Source: Crocinitomicaceae bacterium
Lineage (GTDB): Bacteria > Bacteroidota > Bacteroidia > Flavobacteriales_D > Crocinitomicaceae
Assembly (NCBI GenBank): GCA_022448165.1
Contig: JAKVAS010000003.1
Coordinates: 1 to 54,919, forward strand
Direction of reading: 5' to 3'
Length of the DNA: 54,919 nt
A model generated the notes under the pieces. It worked only from the letters and a program-made list of their open reading frames with translations, did not search any database and was not told where the DNA came from. Positions 1 to 9,059 of this stretch are shown piece by piece. The position numbers were made by a program, and so were the translations under genes. Numbering within the stretch: the first letter of the stretch is position 1; each line of letters starts with the position of its first letter.

Positions 1-1214
1 ATATCCATAGAAACTTTTCCTCCTGCTACTTCTTGAATTAACAAAGCTGCACGTTTCAATGCATAATCTGTTAAGTTAGGGTCAACTCCTCTTTCATATC
101 TAAACGACGCATCCGTATTCAACGCGTGCATTTTTGCCGTTTTACGAACTGAAACGGGGTTGAAATACGCCGATTCAAGAAAGACATTCATTGACGTTTC
201 AGAGATCCCTGAATCAGATCCTCCTAATACACCTGCTATACATAAGTGATCCACTCCATTGGTTATCATCATATTTTCACTCGATAACTGACGATCGACC
301 CCATCTAGTGTCGTAAATACATCTTTATCCTTAGCGTTCTTCACAACTATCTTTCCATTCAGCTTATCCGCATCAAAAGCATGGAGTGGCGTTCCTAATT
401 CATGCATTACAAAATTAGTCACGTCAACAACATTATTAATTGGCGAAAGTCCAATTGATCGAAGACGTTTCTGCAACCATTCAGGAGAAGCTTTTACCGA
501 CACTCCCTGAATTGACGTTCCCATATATCTTGGACATAGTTCTTCATCCTCAACAGAAATTTCAATTTTTAAATCATTATTATCTACCTCAAAAGAATCT
601 ACAGAAGGAATATTCAATGATTTATTAGCTTTTTCATGTACATTCAAATAGGCGATCAAATCACGTGCAACTCCAACATGTCCCATTGCATCTGAACGGT
701 TTGGAGTAAGTCCGATTTCAATCTCATAATCATCTTCTAAATCAAAGTAGCTAGAAGCCTTTTGCCCTATTTCCGTCTTTTCATCTAGAACTAAAATTCC
801 ATCATGTGATTTCCCTAAACCTAACTCATCTTCAGCACAAAGCATCCCATGAGACTCAACACCTCTAATTTTAGACTTCTTAATCTTAAACGACTCCTCT
901 GGTGATGGGTACAACGTACAACCTACAGTGGCAACAACGACCTTTTGTCCAGGACCAACATTTGGAGCACCACAAACAATTTGGATTGGTTCACCTCCAA
1001 CAGAAACTGTTGTTACATTTAACCTATCCGCATCCGGGTGCTTTTCACAGGTCAACACCTCTCCAATAAAAACACCTTCCAATCCACCCTTCACTGCTTC
1101 AACCTTATGTAAGCCTTCTACTTCTAATCCTGTATCTGTAAGAATTTTCCCCATCTCTTCTGGGCTCAACTCTGTATCTACGTATTGTTTCAACCAATTA
1201 TACGAAACCTTCAT
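1..1214 (-). CDS. pheT: Phenylalanine-tRNA ligase beta subunit, N-terminal half (cut by window edge)
   Basis: The reverse strand reads from ATG at 1214 and stays open to base 1, about 404 residues of a protein usually near 800; the C-terminal half lies outside the window. It opens MKVSYNWLKQYVDTELSPEE, typical of PheT. A tRNA-binding OB-fold follows at about residues 40-150 (CGAPNVGPGQKVVVA, HGMLCAEDELGLG). Then comes the B1/B3-B4 part (LTPNRSDAMGHVGVARDL, NNVVDVTNFVMHELGTPLHA, ERGVDPNLTDYALKRA). By family knowledge it pairs with PheS to charge tRNA-Phe, and the B3/B4 domain edits mischarged tyrosine. The histidine kinase gene ends 3 bases upstream on the same strand, so the two are probably co-transcribed. 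No defect is visible in the part present. Confidence 0.97.
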   Translation of the reverse strand, partial: MKVSYNWLKQYVDTELSPEEMGKILTDTGLEVEGLHKVEAVKGGLEGVFIGEVLTCEKHPDADRLNVTTVSVGGEPIQIVCGAPNVGPGQKVVVATVGCTLYPSPEESFKIKKSKIRGVESHGMLCAEDELGLGKSHDGILVLDEKTEIGQKASSYFDLEDDYEIEIGLTPNRSDAMGHVGVARDLIAYLNVHEKANKSLNIPSVDSFEVDNNDLKIEISVEDEELCPRYMGTSIQGVSVKASPEWLQKRLRSIGLSPINNVVDVTNFVMHELGTPLHAFDADKLNGKIVVKNAKDKDVFTTLDGVDRQLSSENMMITNGVDHLCIAGVLGGSDSGISETSMNVFLESAYFNPVSVRKTAKMHALNTDASFRYERGVDPNLTDYALKRAALLIQEVAGGKVSMD

Positions 1215-1217
1215 GCA

Positions 1218-3293
1218 CTATTCTTTTTCTTGCGATTTAAACTCTATGCAGTAGTACGACCCATTATCATTATTATATGAAAATGTGCCATCCAACTGAT
1301 CAACCAACGTTTGAATAAGTTCTATTCCTAACGAGCCGACTTTTGATCCTGCGACCTCAAAATTAAATCCTTTTCCATTATCTCCAATAAACAATCGGTA
1401 GCAATCTTCATCTATTTTAGTTAATTCTACAGAAAGTACACCCTCAACCTCCTTGTCAAAGGCATGTTTAAGCGAGTTCGAAATAATCTCATTCGTAAGC
1501 ATTCCAAGTGGTAACAGGGTGTCCACGCCTAAGTCATCAATATCAATTATTACATTTGTCGAAATAATCTGTTCCAACTTATAAGCGCTCACTAATTCAT
1601 CAATTAATTTTTGATAATAGTCTTTTACGTCTATTCTTGCCAATTCTCCGCTCTTATAAAGTGATTCATGAACCAAAGCCATCGAAGAAACGCGCTGTTC
1701 AAAGTCGAGTAATAATTCTCTTTCATGATTACTTTCAACTTCAGCTTGTTGTAAGCGAACTAAACTTTTCATGATTTGTAAATTATTCTTTACCCTATGA
1801 TGAATTTCTTTCAATAGAGTTTCTTTCTCTTCAATACTTACAGTGGTTGCGACCAATTGTTGATTGGTTATCTCAAGCTCTTTTGATTTATTCCTATACG
1901 CTTGCTGCTTTCGATTTAAAAGAAATAATAGAACGCTAAACGCTATCAACAAGATAGTTAATGCCAAAATTAGCATGAATGAAATCTCCTGATTCTTCTC
2001 CAACTCCTCTTGACGACTAGCAAGTAAATAATTGACCTCTCCTAATTTGTTTATTCTGATCTCCTTTTGCTCATCTCTAAAATGGGCTTGTAAAACCTCT
2101 TGCGCAATACGTGATGATCTATCATCTAATGTATCTAACTCGTTAAAAACACTAGATAAATACAAATAAGCTCGCTGATGATCACCATGTCTAGCAGCAA
2201 ACTCTGCATTATTAATTGTAACCTCTCTGAGTACAATATCATTTAAATACTTCACTGCAAACTCACTTGCCTTTTTAGAATATAAAGTATAACGAATGTC
2301 GTCTCCTTCATTTAAATACACTTCCGATAAATTGAGGTAAGTCGAAGCGATAGTTTCAAAATCTTTACACGCCAACTTTATCCCTTCTGCTTTCTTCAAA
2401 TAATCAATGGCAAGTATTGAGTTTTCCATATCGAGATATGTTAATCCAATATTATTGTAAGTATATCCCAACCTTGTCAGATTAGATGTTTTCTCTCTAT
2501 TTTCAATAGATTGCGAATAAAACAAAAGGGCTCTTTGAAAATCCCCCTGTAAACGCTCAATATTTCCAATATTATTGTAAACATCTGCAAGCCCCTTGAA
2601 ATTTTTATTATTCAAATGAATCTCCTCTGCCTCAAAACAATATTCAAGTGCATCTTTATAACTGCCTCGATTTTTTAAAACAATACCAATATTGATGCAA
2701 GCTGACGCTACATGTTCATCTAAACTGCACTCTTTTGCTAATTCATACACCTCATGATAAATTGATAATGCAGCATTATAGCTCTCCATTCGCTTATGTA
2801 CCTTTCCCATATTAGAAAGACACTTTAATTCAGAATTAATGTCCTTTAATTCAGCGAATAATTTACGAGCTTTAGATGATGTAATCAATGCTTCTCCATA
2901 AAGAAGCGCTTTTTTTTGATATTCAACCAGTTGAAGATAAGATTGGGCACACTCTTCCTTGTCTCCAAATTTTTCTATCAATTCAACCGCTTTTCTTTTA
3001 TGGTTTTCTGCTAGATTATAATTTTCCGTTTCAAAATATATGATCGAAAAAGCATCTTCTAGATCTAGTTGAAGTTTCCAATCTGATTCTGTAATAAACG
3101 ATTTTGCCTTTTCTAAATACCATAAAGACGAATCTCTTTCTCTTACATTAAAAGACAGCTCAATACATAACTCACCGCTCCTTTTTTGACTGGTGGCGTT
3201 TGATAATTCAATTAATAAACTATCCTTCACAGAAGCTTGTCCCCATCCATTTGCATGTGGCAGAAGAAGCAGAATAAGCAAAACACGGTACAT
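1218..3293 (-). CDS. TPR-containing membrane sensor histidine kinase (HisKA_2 type)
   Basis: I start at the ATG at 3293 (MYRVLLILLLLPHANGWGQ, a signal peptide), not the in-frame TTG at 3317. The protein is about 691 residues. A periplasmic array of tetratricopeptide repeats fills roughly residues 25-390, with recurring YNNIG helices. One membrane helix follows near 435-460 (ISFMLILALTILLIAFSVLL), then a coiled coil. The HisKA_2 dimerisation box EIHHRVKNNLQIMKSLVRLQ holds the likely phosphorylated His near residue 498. A HATPase_c domain (LGMLTNEIISNSLKHAF, GDNGKGF) ends the protein. By family it phosphorylates a response regulator, but none is encoded beside it. It ends 3 bases before pheT on the same strand, an odd pairing that probably reflects shared transcription rather than shared function. 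Confidence 0.9.
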   Translation of the reverse strand: MYRVLLILLLLPHANGWGQASVKDSLLIELSNATSQKRSGELCIELSFNVRERDSSLWYLEKAKSFITESDWKLQLDLEDAFSIIYFETENYNLAENHKRKAVELIEKFGDKEECAQSYLQLVEYQKKALLYGEALITSSKARKLFAELKDINSELKCLSNMGKVHKRMESYNAALSIYHEVYELAKECSLDEHVASACINIGIVLKNRGSYKDALEYCFEAEEIHLNNKNFKGLADVYNNIGNIERLQGDFQRALLFYSQSIENREKTSNLTRLGYTYNNIGLTYLDMENSILAIDYLKKAEGIKLACKDFETIASTYLNLSEVYLNEGDDIRYTLYSKKASEFAVKYLNDIVLREVTINNAEFAARHGDHQRAYLYLSSVFNELDTLDDRSSRIAQEVLQAHFRDEQKEIRINKLGEVNYLLASRQEELEKNQEISFMLILALTILLIAFSVLLFLLNRKQQAYRNKSKELEITNQQLVATTVSIEEKETLLKEIHHRVKNNLQIMKSLVRLQQAEVESNHERELLLDFEQRVSSMALVHESLYKSGELARIDVKDYYQKLIDELVSAYKLEQIISTNVIIDIDDLGVDTLLPLGMLTNEIISNSLKHAFDKEVEGVLSVELTKIDEDCYRLFIGDNGKGFNFEVAGSKVGSLGIELIQTLVDQLDGTFSYNNDNGSYYCIEFKSQEKE

Positions 3294-3379
3294 TGCGTTA
3301 AAGTTATAGAAAAACAATGGTTATCACCGAATTCTAGTGAGACTTCCTACACTAAATCAGGCATCATTTTTAACATCCA

Positions 3380-3387
3380 TAACTTTG
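3380..3387 (+). promoter_or_regulatory. Candidate -7 promoter box TAACTTTG for the TonB receptor gene
   Basis: TAACTTTG matches the Bacteroidota consensus TAnnTTTG and lies 44 nt before the ATG at 3432 in the gap between divergent genes. A near match, GATTTTTG, sits closer at 3407-3414. I see no clear TTG at the -33 position for either. Assignment is inferred from the motif alone. Confidence 0.4.
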
Positions 3388-3431
3388 TTGGCACTTTCAA
3401 TTTTCCGATTTTTGTCAAAAATTGTTGATTG

Positions 3432-5828
3432 ATGAGACATTTTCTCCTATTCCTACTAACAATATCAAGTTTTGGCGCTATCGCCCAAACGAAATATACA
3501 CTTAGCGGATATGTAACAGATGCTAGCAATGGAGAATCGGTAATTGGAGCGAAAGTGTATATCGACTCAATCCGAAAAGGGGCGATCACCAATAATTATG
3601 GGTTCTTTTCTTTAACCGTTCCGAGTGGAACTTACTCTGTGCAATTCAGAGCAACAGGATTACCTACAGAAAAGAAGATCATTAATTTAACAAAAGATGT
3701 TCAACTTGATATCGAGCTAGGTTCGAATGAGCAACAAATTGAAGAGGTAACAGTTAGCGCCACAGCGGAAGAAAATACTAAAAGCACCAAAATTGGTCAA
3801 ATTGATTTAAACATCGATGAGATAAAAACTTTACCTGCATTTATGGGAGAAGTAGACATTATCAAAACGATCCAACTGTTACCAGGGGTGTCATCTGCAG
3901 CCGAAGGTGGACAGGGATTTTATGTTCGAGGTGGAGGTCCAGATCAAAACCTAGTTCTACTTGATGAGGCTACAGTCTATAACGCGGCACACTTATTTGG
4001 GTTCTTTTCAGTTTTCAATGCAGATGCGGTAAAAGGAGTTAACTTAATTAAAGGTGGAATGCCCGCTAACTTTGGAGGGAGAATGTCTTCTGTTTTAGAA
4101 GTGACTATGAACGAAGGAAATAACAAACGTTTAGGTGTAAAGGGTGGAATTGGTGCAATCTCCTCAAGAATTACAGTAGAAGGACCTTTAAAAAAAGACA
4201 AAGGTTCATTCGTTGTTTCAGCAAGAAGAACTTACATTGATCTTATCATGAAAGCTGCAATTCCTGACAGCTCACCTTTTGCTGGCTCTAGCTACTTCTT
4301 CTATGACCTGAACCTTAAAATGAATTACAGGCTAGGAAAAAAAGACAAATTATTTCTAAGTGGATATTATGGTAAAGATGAATTCTCTTTTGGAAACAAA
4401 GAAGATGACTTTGCCGTGAGAATGCCATGGGGCAATGGAATTGCAGCATTGCGCTGGAATCATTTATTTTCGAATAAGTTATTCATGAATGTAACAGGAA
4501 CATTCACGGATTATTTATTCAGCTTTGGATCTGAACAAGATGAATTCAAATTTGAGCTTAAATCTGGAATTAGAGACTGGGGAGGAAAAGTTGATTTCAC
4601 CTACTTCCCAAATTCTAGACATAAAATAAAGTGGGGAGTAGATTATACCTATCATACATTTACCCCTACGAGCGTTTCAGCATCTCAAGAGGATATTGTT
4701 TTTGATACAGGATTAGCACAAAATCTTAAAAGTCATGAATCTGCAGCTTATGTATTAGACGAATTTGACTTAACTGAGAACGTTCGAATTAATGCAGGAC
4801 TCCGATACAGCACATTTCAGCATGTTGGTCCATTTACGCGATACATCAAAGGAGATATTAGCACACCAGACTCTACAGTTGAATACGGAAAAGGTGATTT
4901 GATCAAGTTCTACCATGGACTAGAACCTCGTTTATCAATGCGTTGGTTGTTAAAAGATCGAAGTTCAATAAAAGCTGGGTATTCATACAACTATCAATAT
5001 GTTCATTTAACTTCATTATCAGCCGTTTCTTTACCTACAGATATCTGGTTTCCTACTACCAACCTTGCAAAACCTCAACAGGGATGGCAAGGTTCTTTAG
5101 GATACTTCAGAAACTTTGCTAAGAACCGCTATGAGACATCTGTAGAGATTTACTACAAAGGAATGAACAACTTAATCGAATATAAGGAAGGTGCACTCCC
5201 ATCTGATAACGTAAATGATAATACAGATAATTTACTTACGTTCGGCCGTGGATGGAGCTATGGTGCAGAATTTTTTGTAAAAAGAACCTACGGAAAAATT
5301 ACTGGATGGGTTGGCTATACTTGGAGTAAAACGGAACGCGTATTTGAAGATTTAAACGAAGGTAATCCCTTTCCAGCAAAATACGACCGAAGACATGATG
5401 CATCAGTTGTTGTAAGCTACAAACCCAACAAGCGATGGGTATTTAGCTCCGCTTTCATTTATGCCACGGGAAACACGCTCACCTTGCCTTCTTCATGGTA
5501 TGTCCAAGATCAAGATTTACTATTTAATTACGGTCAACGAAATTCAACTCGAATGGCTCCATATCACCGCCTAGATCTATCAGCAACGTGGTACTCTAAA
5601 GCCTATAAAGAAAAAGAAGACCCTGAAACAGGGGAAATCATTCAAGTTAAAAAACGTTTTAAAAGTAATTGGGCTTTCTCGATATACAATGTCTATAATC
5701 GCGCTAACCCTTATTTTTTATACGTAGATAATGATGGTGATTTCTTAGAGGGGAATTTAGAAATTGCAGTAAAGCAAGTCACTCTTTTTCCAATTATACC
5801 AAGTGTAACATGGAATTTTGAATTTTAA
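3432..5828 (+). CDS. TonB-dependent outer-membrane receptor with carboxypeptidase-like regulatory domain
   Basis: About 798 residues from ATG at 3432; a TTG codon lies directly before it. It has a signal peptide (MRHFLLFLLTISSFGAIAQ), a CarboxypepD_reg-like Ig-fold domain at about residues 22-108 (LSGYVTDASNGESVIGAKVY), a plug domain at about 130-235 (IQLLPGVSSAAEGGQGFYVR, AVKGVNLIKGGMPANFGGRM) and a 22-strand-type beta-barrel ending WNFEF. By family it imports a bound ligand across the outer membrane using TonB energy. The ligand cannot be told from sequence. The DUF4249 lipoprotein follows after 4 bases, a pairing common in Bacteroidota that resembles, but is not, a SusC/SusD pair. Confidence 0.92.
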   Translation: MRHFLLFLLTISSFGAIAQTKYTLSGYVTDASNGESVIGAKVYIDSIRKGAITNNYGFFSLTVPSGTYSVQFRATGLPTEKKIINLTKDVQLDIELGSNEQQIEEVTVSATAEENTKSTKIGQIDLNIDEIKTLPAFMGEVDIIKTIQLLPGVSSAAEGGQGFYVRGGGPDQNLVLLDEATVYNAAHLFGFFSVFNADAVKGVNLIKGGMPANFGGRMSSVLEVTMNEGNNKRLGVKGGIGAISSRITVEGPLKKDKGSFVVSARRTYIDLIMKAAIPDSSPFAGSSYFFYDLNLKMNYRLGKKDKLFLSGYYGKDEFSFGNKEDDFAVRMPWGNGIAALRWNHLFSNKLFMNVTGTFTDYLFSFGSEQDEFKFELKSGIRDWGGKVDFTYFPNSRHKIKWGVDYTYHTFTPTSVSASQEDIVFDTGLAQNLKSHESAAYVLDEFDLTENVRINAGLRYSTFQHVGPFTRYIKGDISTPDSTVEYGKGDLIKFYHGLEPRLSMRWLLKDRSSIKAGYSYNYQYVHLTSLSAVSLPTDIWFPTTNLAKPQQGWQGSLGYFRNFAKNRYETSVEIYYKGMNNLIEYKEGALPSDNVNDNTDNLLTFGRGWSYGAEFFVKRTYGKITGWVGYTWSKTERVFEDLNEGNPFPAKYDRRHDASVVVSYKPNKRWVFSSAFIYATGNTLTLPSSWYVQDQDLLFNYGQRNSTRMAPYHRLDLSATWYSKAYKEKEDPETGEIIQVKKRFKSNWAFSIYNVYNRANPYFLYVDNDGDFLEGNLEIAVKQVTLFPIIPSVTWNFEF

Positions 5829-5832
5829 CAAT

Positions 5833-6792
5833 ATGAGATATACATTTTATTCCACCCTTTTCTTAATGACAATCATTGCAGTTAGCATATTCGGTTGTAC
5901 AAAAGAAGTGACTATTGATATACCAGGCTATGAAGAACAACTTGTCATTGATGGCCGAATTGAAACTGGACAGCCTCCAATCATTTTCATTTCAAAATCA
6001 TCAGAAGTATATGCTCCAACAAATGTAGATGCCTTTCTAAACGGTTTTGTTTCTGGTGCTTTAGTTTCAGTATCCAATGATATTACGACTATTCAACTCG
6101 ATGAAATTTGCAGTGACAATCTCCCCGCAGGATCAGAAGATCAGATTGCAGCACTTCTTGGTATTCCTGTCGACCAATTATCGAATTATAATTTATGTGC
6201 GTACACCTCCCTAAATCCTGCTATTTGGGGTGAAGTTGGAAAAACCTATGATCTAACCGTAACTCTTGATGGACAGAGTTATACCGCACAAACCTCTATC
6301 GTTCAACCTACAATGTTAGATAGCCTTTATTGGAAACCTGAAGGGAATAGCTCTTATGGCTTTTCTTGGTGCACTCTATCCGACTCGCCAAATCAATTTG
6401 ATGCCTATAAATGGGAGATAAAACGCATCAATACAAATGCTAACGGCGAGCCAACTGATGCCAATTTCACGGCTCCTGACAATCCCGTATTTGACGATCA
6501 ATTTTTTGATGGATTAACCTTTGACTTCTTTTACGACAATCCTCATGGAGGAGGACCAGGTGTACCAGATCAGTATAGCTGGCACTATTTTTATGGTGAT
6601 TCCGTTGTGATTAAGCTATCAAAAATGGATGAGCAAACCTACGAGTTCATGGAAAAGAAATACACGCAACTTGCAACTGCTGGAAATCCATTCGCAACTC
6701 CGACCAACATCCCAACCAACCTTTCAGGTGGTGCCTTGGGAGTTTGGGCTGGATATTCTCCTAGTTTTGATACCTTGTGGTGCGTTCCGTAA
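5833..6792 (+). CDS. DUF4249 outer-membrane lipoprotein, partner of the TonB receptor
   Basis: I start at ATG 5833, 4 bases after the receptor stop. An in-frame TTG at 5818 would overlap the receptor and is less likely. The protein is 319 residues with a lipoprotein signal ending in the lipobox IFGC and then KEVTIDIPGYEEQLVIDGRI, the typical DUF4249 opening. A carboxypeptidase-like beta-sandwich region follows (GKTYDLTVTLDGQSYTAQTS). DUF4249 proteins are regularly encoded next to TonB receptors and are thought to sit at the cell surface as substrate-binding partners, but their biochemical role is not established. It is cotranscribed with the receptor by spacing. Confidence 0.85.
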   Translation: MRYTFYSTLFLMTIIAVSIFGCTKEVTIDIPGYEEQLVIDGRIETGQPPIIFISKSSEVYAPTNVDAFLNGFVSGALVSVSNDITTIQLDEICSDNLPAGSEDQIAALLGIPVDQLSNYNLCAYTSLNPAIWGEVGKTYDLTVTLDGQSYTAQTSIVQPTMLDSLYWKPEGNSSYGFSWCTLSDSPNQFDAYKWEIKRINTNANGEPTDANFTAPDNPVFDDQFFDGLTFDFFYDNPHGGGPGVPDQYSWHYFYGDSVVIKLSKMDEQTYEFMEKKYTQLATAGNPFATPTNIPTNLSGGALGVWAGYSPSFDTLWCVP

Positions 6793-6797
6793 GGAAA

Positions 6798-7304
6798 ATG
6801 ATATTAACACGATCTATTAATATGCGGCTCTTTATATTGTATATTCTTGTGAGTTTTAATGGTTTTGGTCAAACGGCTGAATACATGAAAATGATTGAAA
6901 CGTACTACAATGATTTCCCTACTATTTCATGCACAACTGCAGCACAACTTATAGGAGACAGTAGCATCTATTTTCTGGATGCAAGAGAAGAAATTGAATT
7001 CAATGTTAGTCATATTAAAGGAGCAAAAAATATTGGTTATAATGACTTCAAACTTGAAAATATAAAAAGCATCCCAAAAAATGCAACAATAATTGTTTAT
7101 TGCAGTATTGGAGCCAGAAGCCAGAATCTTGGGGAGAAAATAGTTGCCGCTGGATATAAAAATGTAAGAAACCTTTATGGCGGTTTTTTCCAATGGAATA
7201 ATTCTGGACTTCCTAAATATTCGAATAATCGACGAACAAATAAAATTCACGGATATTCAAACGATTGGGGGAAATGGATAACTAAAGGATCTATTGTTTA
7301 CTAG
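6798..7304 (+). CDS. Exported rhodanese-like protein
   Basis: I prefer ATG 6798, 5 bases after the DUF4249 stop. A GTG at 6777 would overlap that gene, and ATG 6822 (MRLFILYILVSFNGFGQ) is an equally reasonable start. A signal peptide is followed by one rhodanese domain: FLDAREEIEFNVSHIKGAKN is the CH2A-type region and YCSIGARSQ is the active-site loop, with a Cys as expected for sulfurtransfer. The domain ends YGGFFQWNNSGLP. The product is about 168 residues, so single-domain. By family it transfers sulfane sulfur to a thiol or other acceptor, here in the periplasm. The acceptor is unknown. It lies 8 bases before the next gene. Confidence 0.82.
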   Translation: MILTRSINMRLFILYILVSFNGFGQTAEYMKMIETYYNDFPTISCTTAAQLIGDSSIYFLDAREEIEFNVSHIKGAKNIGYNDFKLENIKSIPKNATIIVYCSIGARSQNLGEKIVAAGYKNVRNLYGGFFQWNNSGLPKYSNNRRTNKIHGYSNDWGKWITKGSIVY

Positions 7305-7312
7305 AAATCATT

Positions 7313-7930
7313 ATGAAAAACGATAATTTGCTAATTGTATTCGTTAAGAATGCAGTATTAGGCCACGCTAAAACACGCTTAGCGAAAAGTATTGGAGACA
7401 AATCTGCATTCGAGGTATACAAGACTCTTTTGTCTATCACGGAAAGAGAAACTACATCATTAGATAATTGTGATGTTCATATCTACTTCTCAAATGAAGT
7501 TGCTGATGACTTATGGCCAGGTAAGCCAAAGTTTGTGCAACAAGGAAAAGACTTAGGAGAACGCATGGAAAATGCATTCATACAAGGTTTTAAAGCAAAT
7601 TATAAACAAATCATTGGAGTTGGCTCTGATCTTCCCGACTTAAATGCAACTATAATACAAGAAGGCCTTTCTGCCTTAACAGAAACAGACACTGTATTCG
7701 GACCTGCCGATGACGGCGGATATTACCTAATCGGGATGAAAAAGCATTTATCTTGTATTTTCAAAAATAAGTCATGGAGTACGGAGTCGTTATTAACAGA
7801 AACGAAAACTGAGCTAGAAGAAAAAGGACACTCAACAACGCTTCTCGAAGTGCTGAATGATATTGATACAATTGAAGACTTGAGATCTTCAAGTATTGCA
7901 GGAGAGTATCAAGATATCTTAAGTCTTTAA
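7313..7930 (+). CDS. TIGR04282-type glycosyltransferase (DUF2064, GT-A fold)
   Basis: The protein is 205 residues, the usual length for this family. It opens LLIVFVKNAVLGHAKTRLAK, the nucleotide-binding start shared with CofC/MobA-like nucleotidyltransferases, and continues with QQGKDLGERMENAF, GVGSDLPDL and the metal-binding-like loop FGPADDGGYYLIGM. The family is named for arsenosugar biosynthesis because members occur beside arsenic methylation genes, but none of those genes is in this window, so the substrate is open. It is 8 bases downstream of the rhodanese gene and probably the last gene of the receptor operon. No signal peptide, so it should be cytoplasmic. Confidence 0.82.
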   Translation: MKNDNLLIVFVKNAVLGHAKTRLAKSIGDKSAFEVYKTLLSITERETTSLDNCDVHIYFSNEVADDLWPGKPKFVQQGKDLGERMENAFIQGFKANYKQIIGVGSDLPDLNATIIQEGLSALTETDTVFGPADDGGYYLIGMKKHLSCIFKNKSWSTESLLTETKTELEEKGHSTTLLEVLNDIDTIEDLRSSSIAGEYQDILSL

Positions 7931-7936
7931 AAAATC

Positions 7937-7980
7937 GCTATTGATAAACTAATACAATTTATCCATAGAAATGCAATAGC
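7937..7980 (+). other. Imperfect stem-loop in the gap after the glycosyltransferase gene
   Basis: GCTATTGATAAA at 7937-7948 can pair with TTTATC at 7958-7963 and AATAGC at 7975-7980, leaving an 11-nt bulge on one side. A second, imperfect hairpin lies at 8042-8071. Neither is followed by a T run, so they are not typical intrinsic terminators. The rest of the 246-bp gap holds no convincing reading frame. RNA structure here is a suggestion only. Confidence 0.3.
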
Positions 7981-8145
7981 CTCGACTCAACAACAAGCAA
8001 GCTATAACTTTCGAAAAAATCAGGCCACAAGCTATTTACAACCCCGCTTATTTTAATTCAAAATAGCAGGGAAATTAACTTGAACATCAATTCAAGCGTC
8101 CAATAATCTACAAGATATTCATTTTAAATAGGAAAACCTTTTCGA

Positions 8146-8153
8146 TACATTTG
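8146..8153 (+). promoter_or_regulatory. -7 promoter box TACATTTG for the thioredoxin-fold T9SS protein
   Basis: TACATTTG fits TAnnTTTG exactly, with 23 nt between it and the ATG at 8177, giving a predicted leader of under 20 nt. No strong -33 TTG was seen at the usual spacing. Confidence 0.55.
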
Positions 8154-8176
8154 ACTTTGAATTAAACTATAAAATC

Positions 8177-8986
8177 ATGAAAAGAATTTTACTATCAATG
8201 GCATTATTGGCTTTTACGTTTGGAGCAAACGCCCAAGTAGGAGTTGTAGCCCCGAATTTTACAGGAACTGACCTTAATGGAATAGACCACGATCTATACA
8301 ATCACCTTGCAGCAGGAAAAGTTGTTGTTGTAGATATGTCTGCAACCTGGTGCGGACCATGTTGGGCATTTCACCAAACTCATTTTTTAGAAGACTTACA
8401 CCAAGAATTTGGCCCATCGGGAACAGATGAAGTTGTAGTAATCTTTTACGAAGACGATAATGCAAACACAACATTGGCAGATCTTCAAGGAACAGGTGGA
8501 AATACTCTAGGAGATTGGACTGCAGGAGTTACCTATCCGATTATTGATGGAATTACACAACTTGCATACCCTGAATACGGTTTAGGATATCCAACAATAA
8601 GTGTTATTTGTCCAACTGACAAGATAATCAAGGCAACAATTCCTACAGGAGGAACTTATGATCAAATTCGTCAAACGGTTCAGGATGTAATTGATGAATG
8701 TGCAGTAGCTGCATCTATCGATGAAGATCAGATTATCAACCTTTCTGTTGGACCTAACCCAACAGCAGATATTACGACAATTCATTTCAATAGCGAAACA
8801 GCAGAATCTGTAAACGTTAAATTATATAATGTAGTTGGTAAAGTAATTTCAACTGTATCATTACAATCTGTTACTGGCGAAAACTCTGTTGATTTTGACC
8901 TTAGCAATCAAGAGTCTGGAACTTACTTCATCGAAGTAACAACGAACGATAAAACAAGTTCTAAAGTTCAGGTAATCAAATTATAG
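8177..8986 (+). CDS. Secreted thioredoxin-fold protein with T9SS type A sorting domain
   Basis: The protein is 269 residues. Residues 1-19 are a signal peptide (MKRILLSMALLAFTFGANA). A TlpA/AhpC-like thioredoxin fold follows with the redox motif ATWCGPCWAFH at about residues 56-66. The last 80 or so residues form a T9SS type A sorting domain: GPNPTADITTIHF, then LYNVVGKVIS, then SGTYFIEVTTNDKTSSKVQV with a KL end. By family knowledge the cargo crosses the inner membrane by Sec and the outer membrane by the type IX system, after which the C-terminal domain is removed or anchored. So this redox protein should act at or beyond the cell surface. It has its own promoter box and a terminator right behind it. 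Confidence 0.9.
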   Translation: MKRILLSMALLAFTFGANAQVGVVAPNFTGTDLNGIDHDLYNHLAAGKVVVVDMSATWCGPCWAFHQTHFLEDLHQEFGPSGTDEVVVIFYEDDNANTTLADLQGTGGNTLGDWTAGVTYPIIDGITQLAYPEYGLGYPTISVICPTDKIIKATIPTGGTYDQIRQTVQDVIDECAVAASIDEDQIINLSVGPNPTADITTIHFNSETAESVNVKLYNVVGKVISTVSLQSVTGENSVDFDLSNQESGTYFIEVTTNDKTSSKVQVIKL

Positions 8987-9001
8987 AACCGAATAAAAAC
9001 T

Positions 9002-9037
9002 AAAAAAAAAGCCCTGCGTTAATGCAGGGCTTTTTTT
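9002..9037. terminator. Bidirectional intrinsic terminator
   Basis: The stem GCCCTGC (9011-9017) pairs with GCAGGGC (9024-9030) around a 6-nt loop. A run of A lies to the left and a run of seven T to the right, so it can stop transcription from both sides. It serves the thioredoxin-fold gene on plus and the frameshifted lipoprotein gene on minus. Confidence 0.93.
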
Positions 9038-9059
9038 AGTTAAGAAAGATTATTCGTCT

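Noticed and set aside
928-1254. 108-codon plus-strand frame opposite pheT
   Set aside because: It mirrors the pheT coding frame, has no promoter box or family match, and pheT is unmistakable on the other strand.
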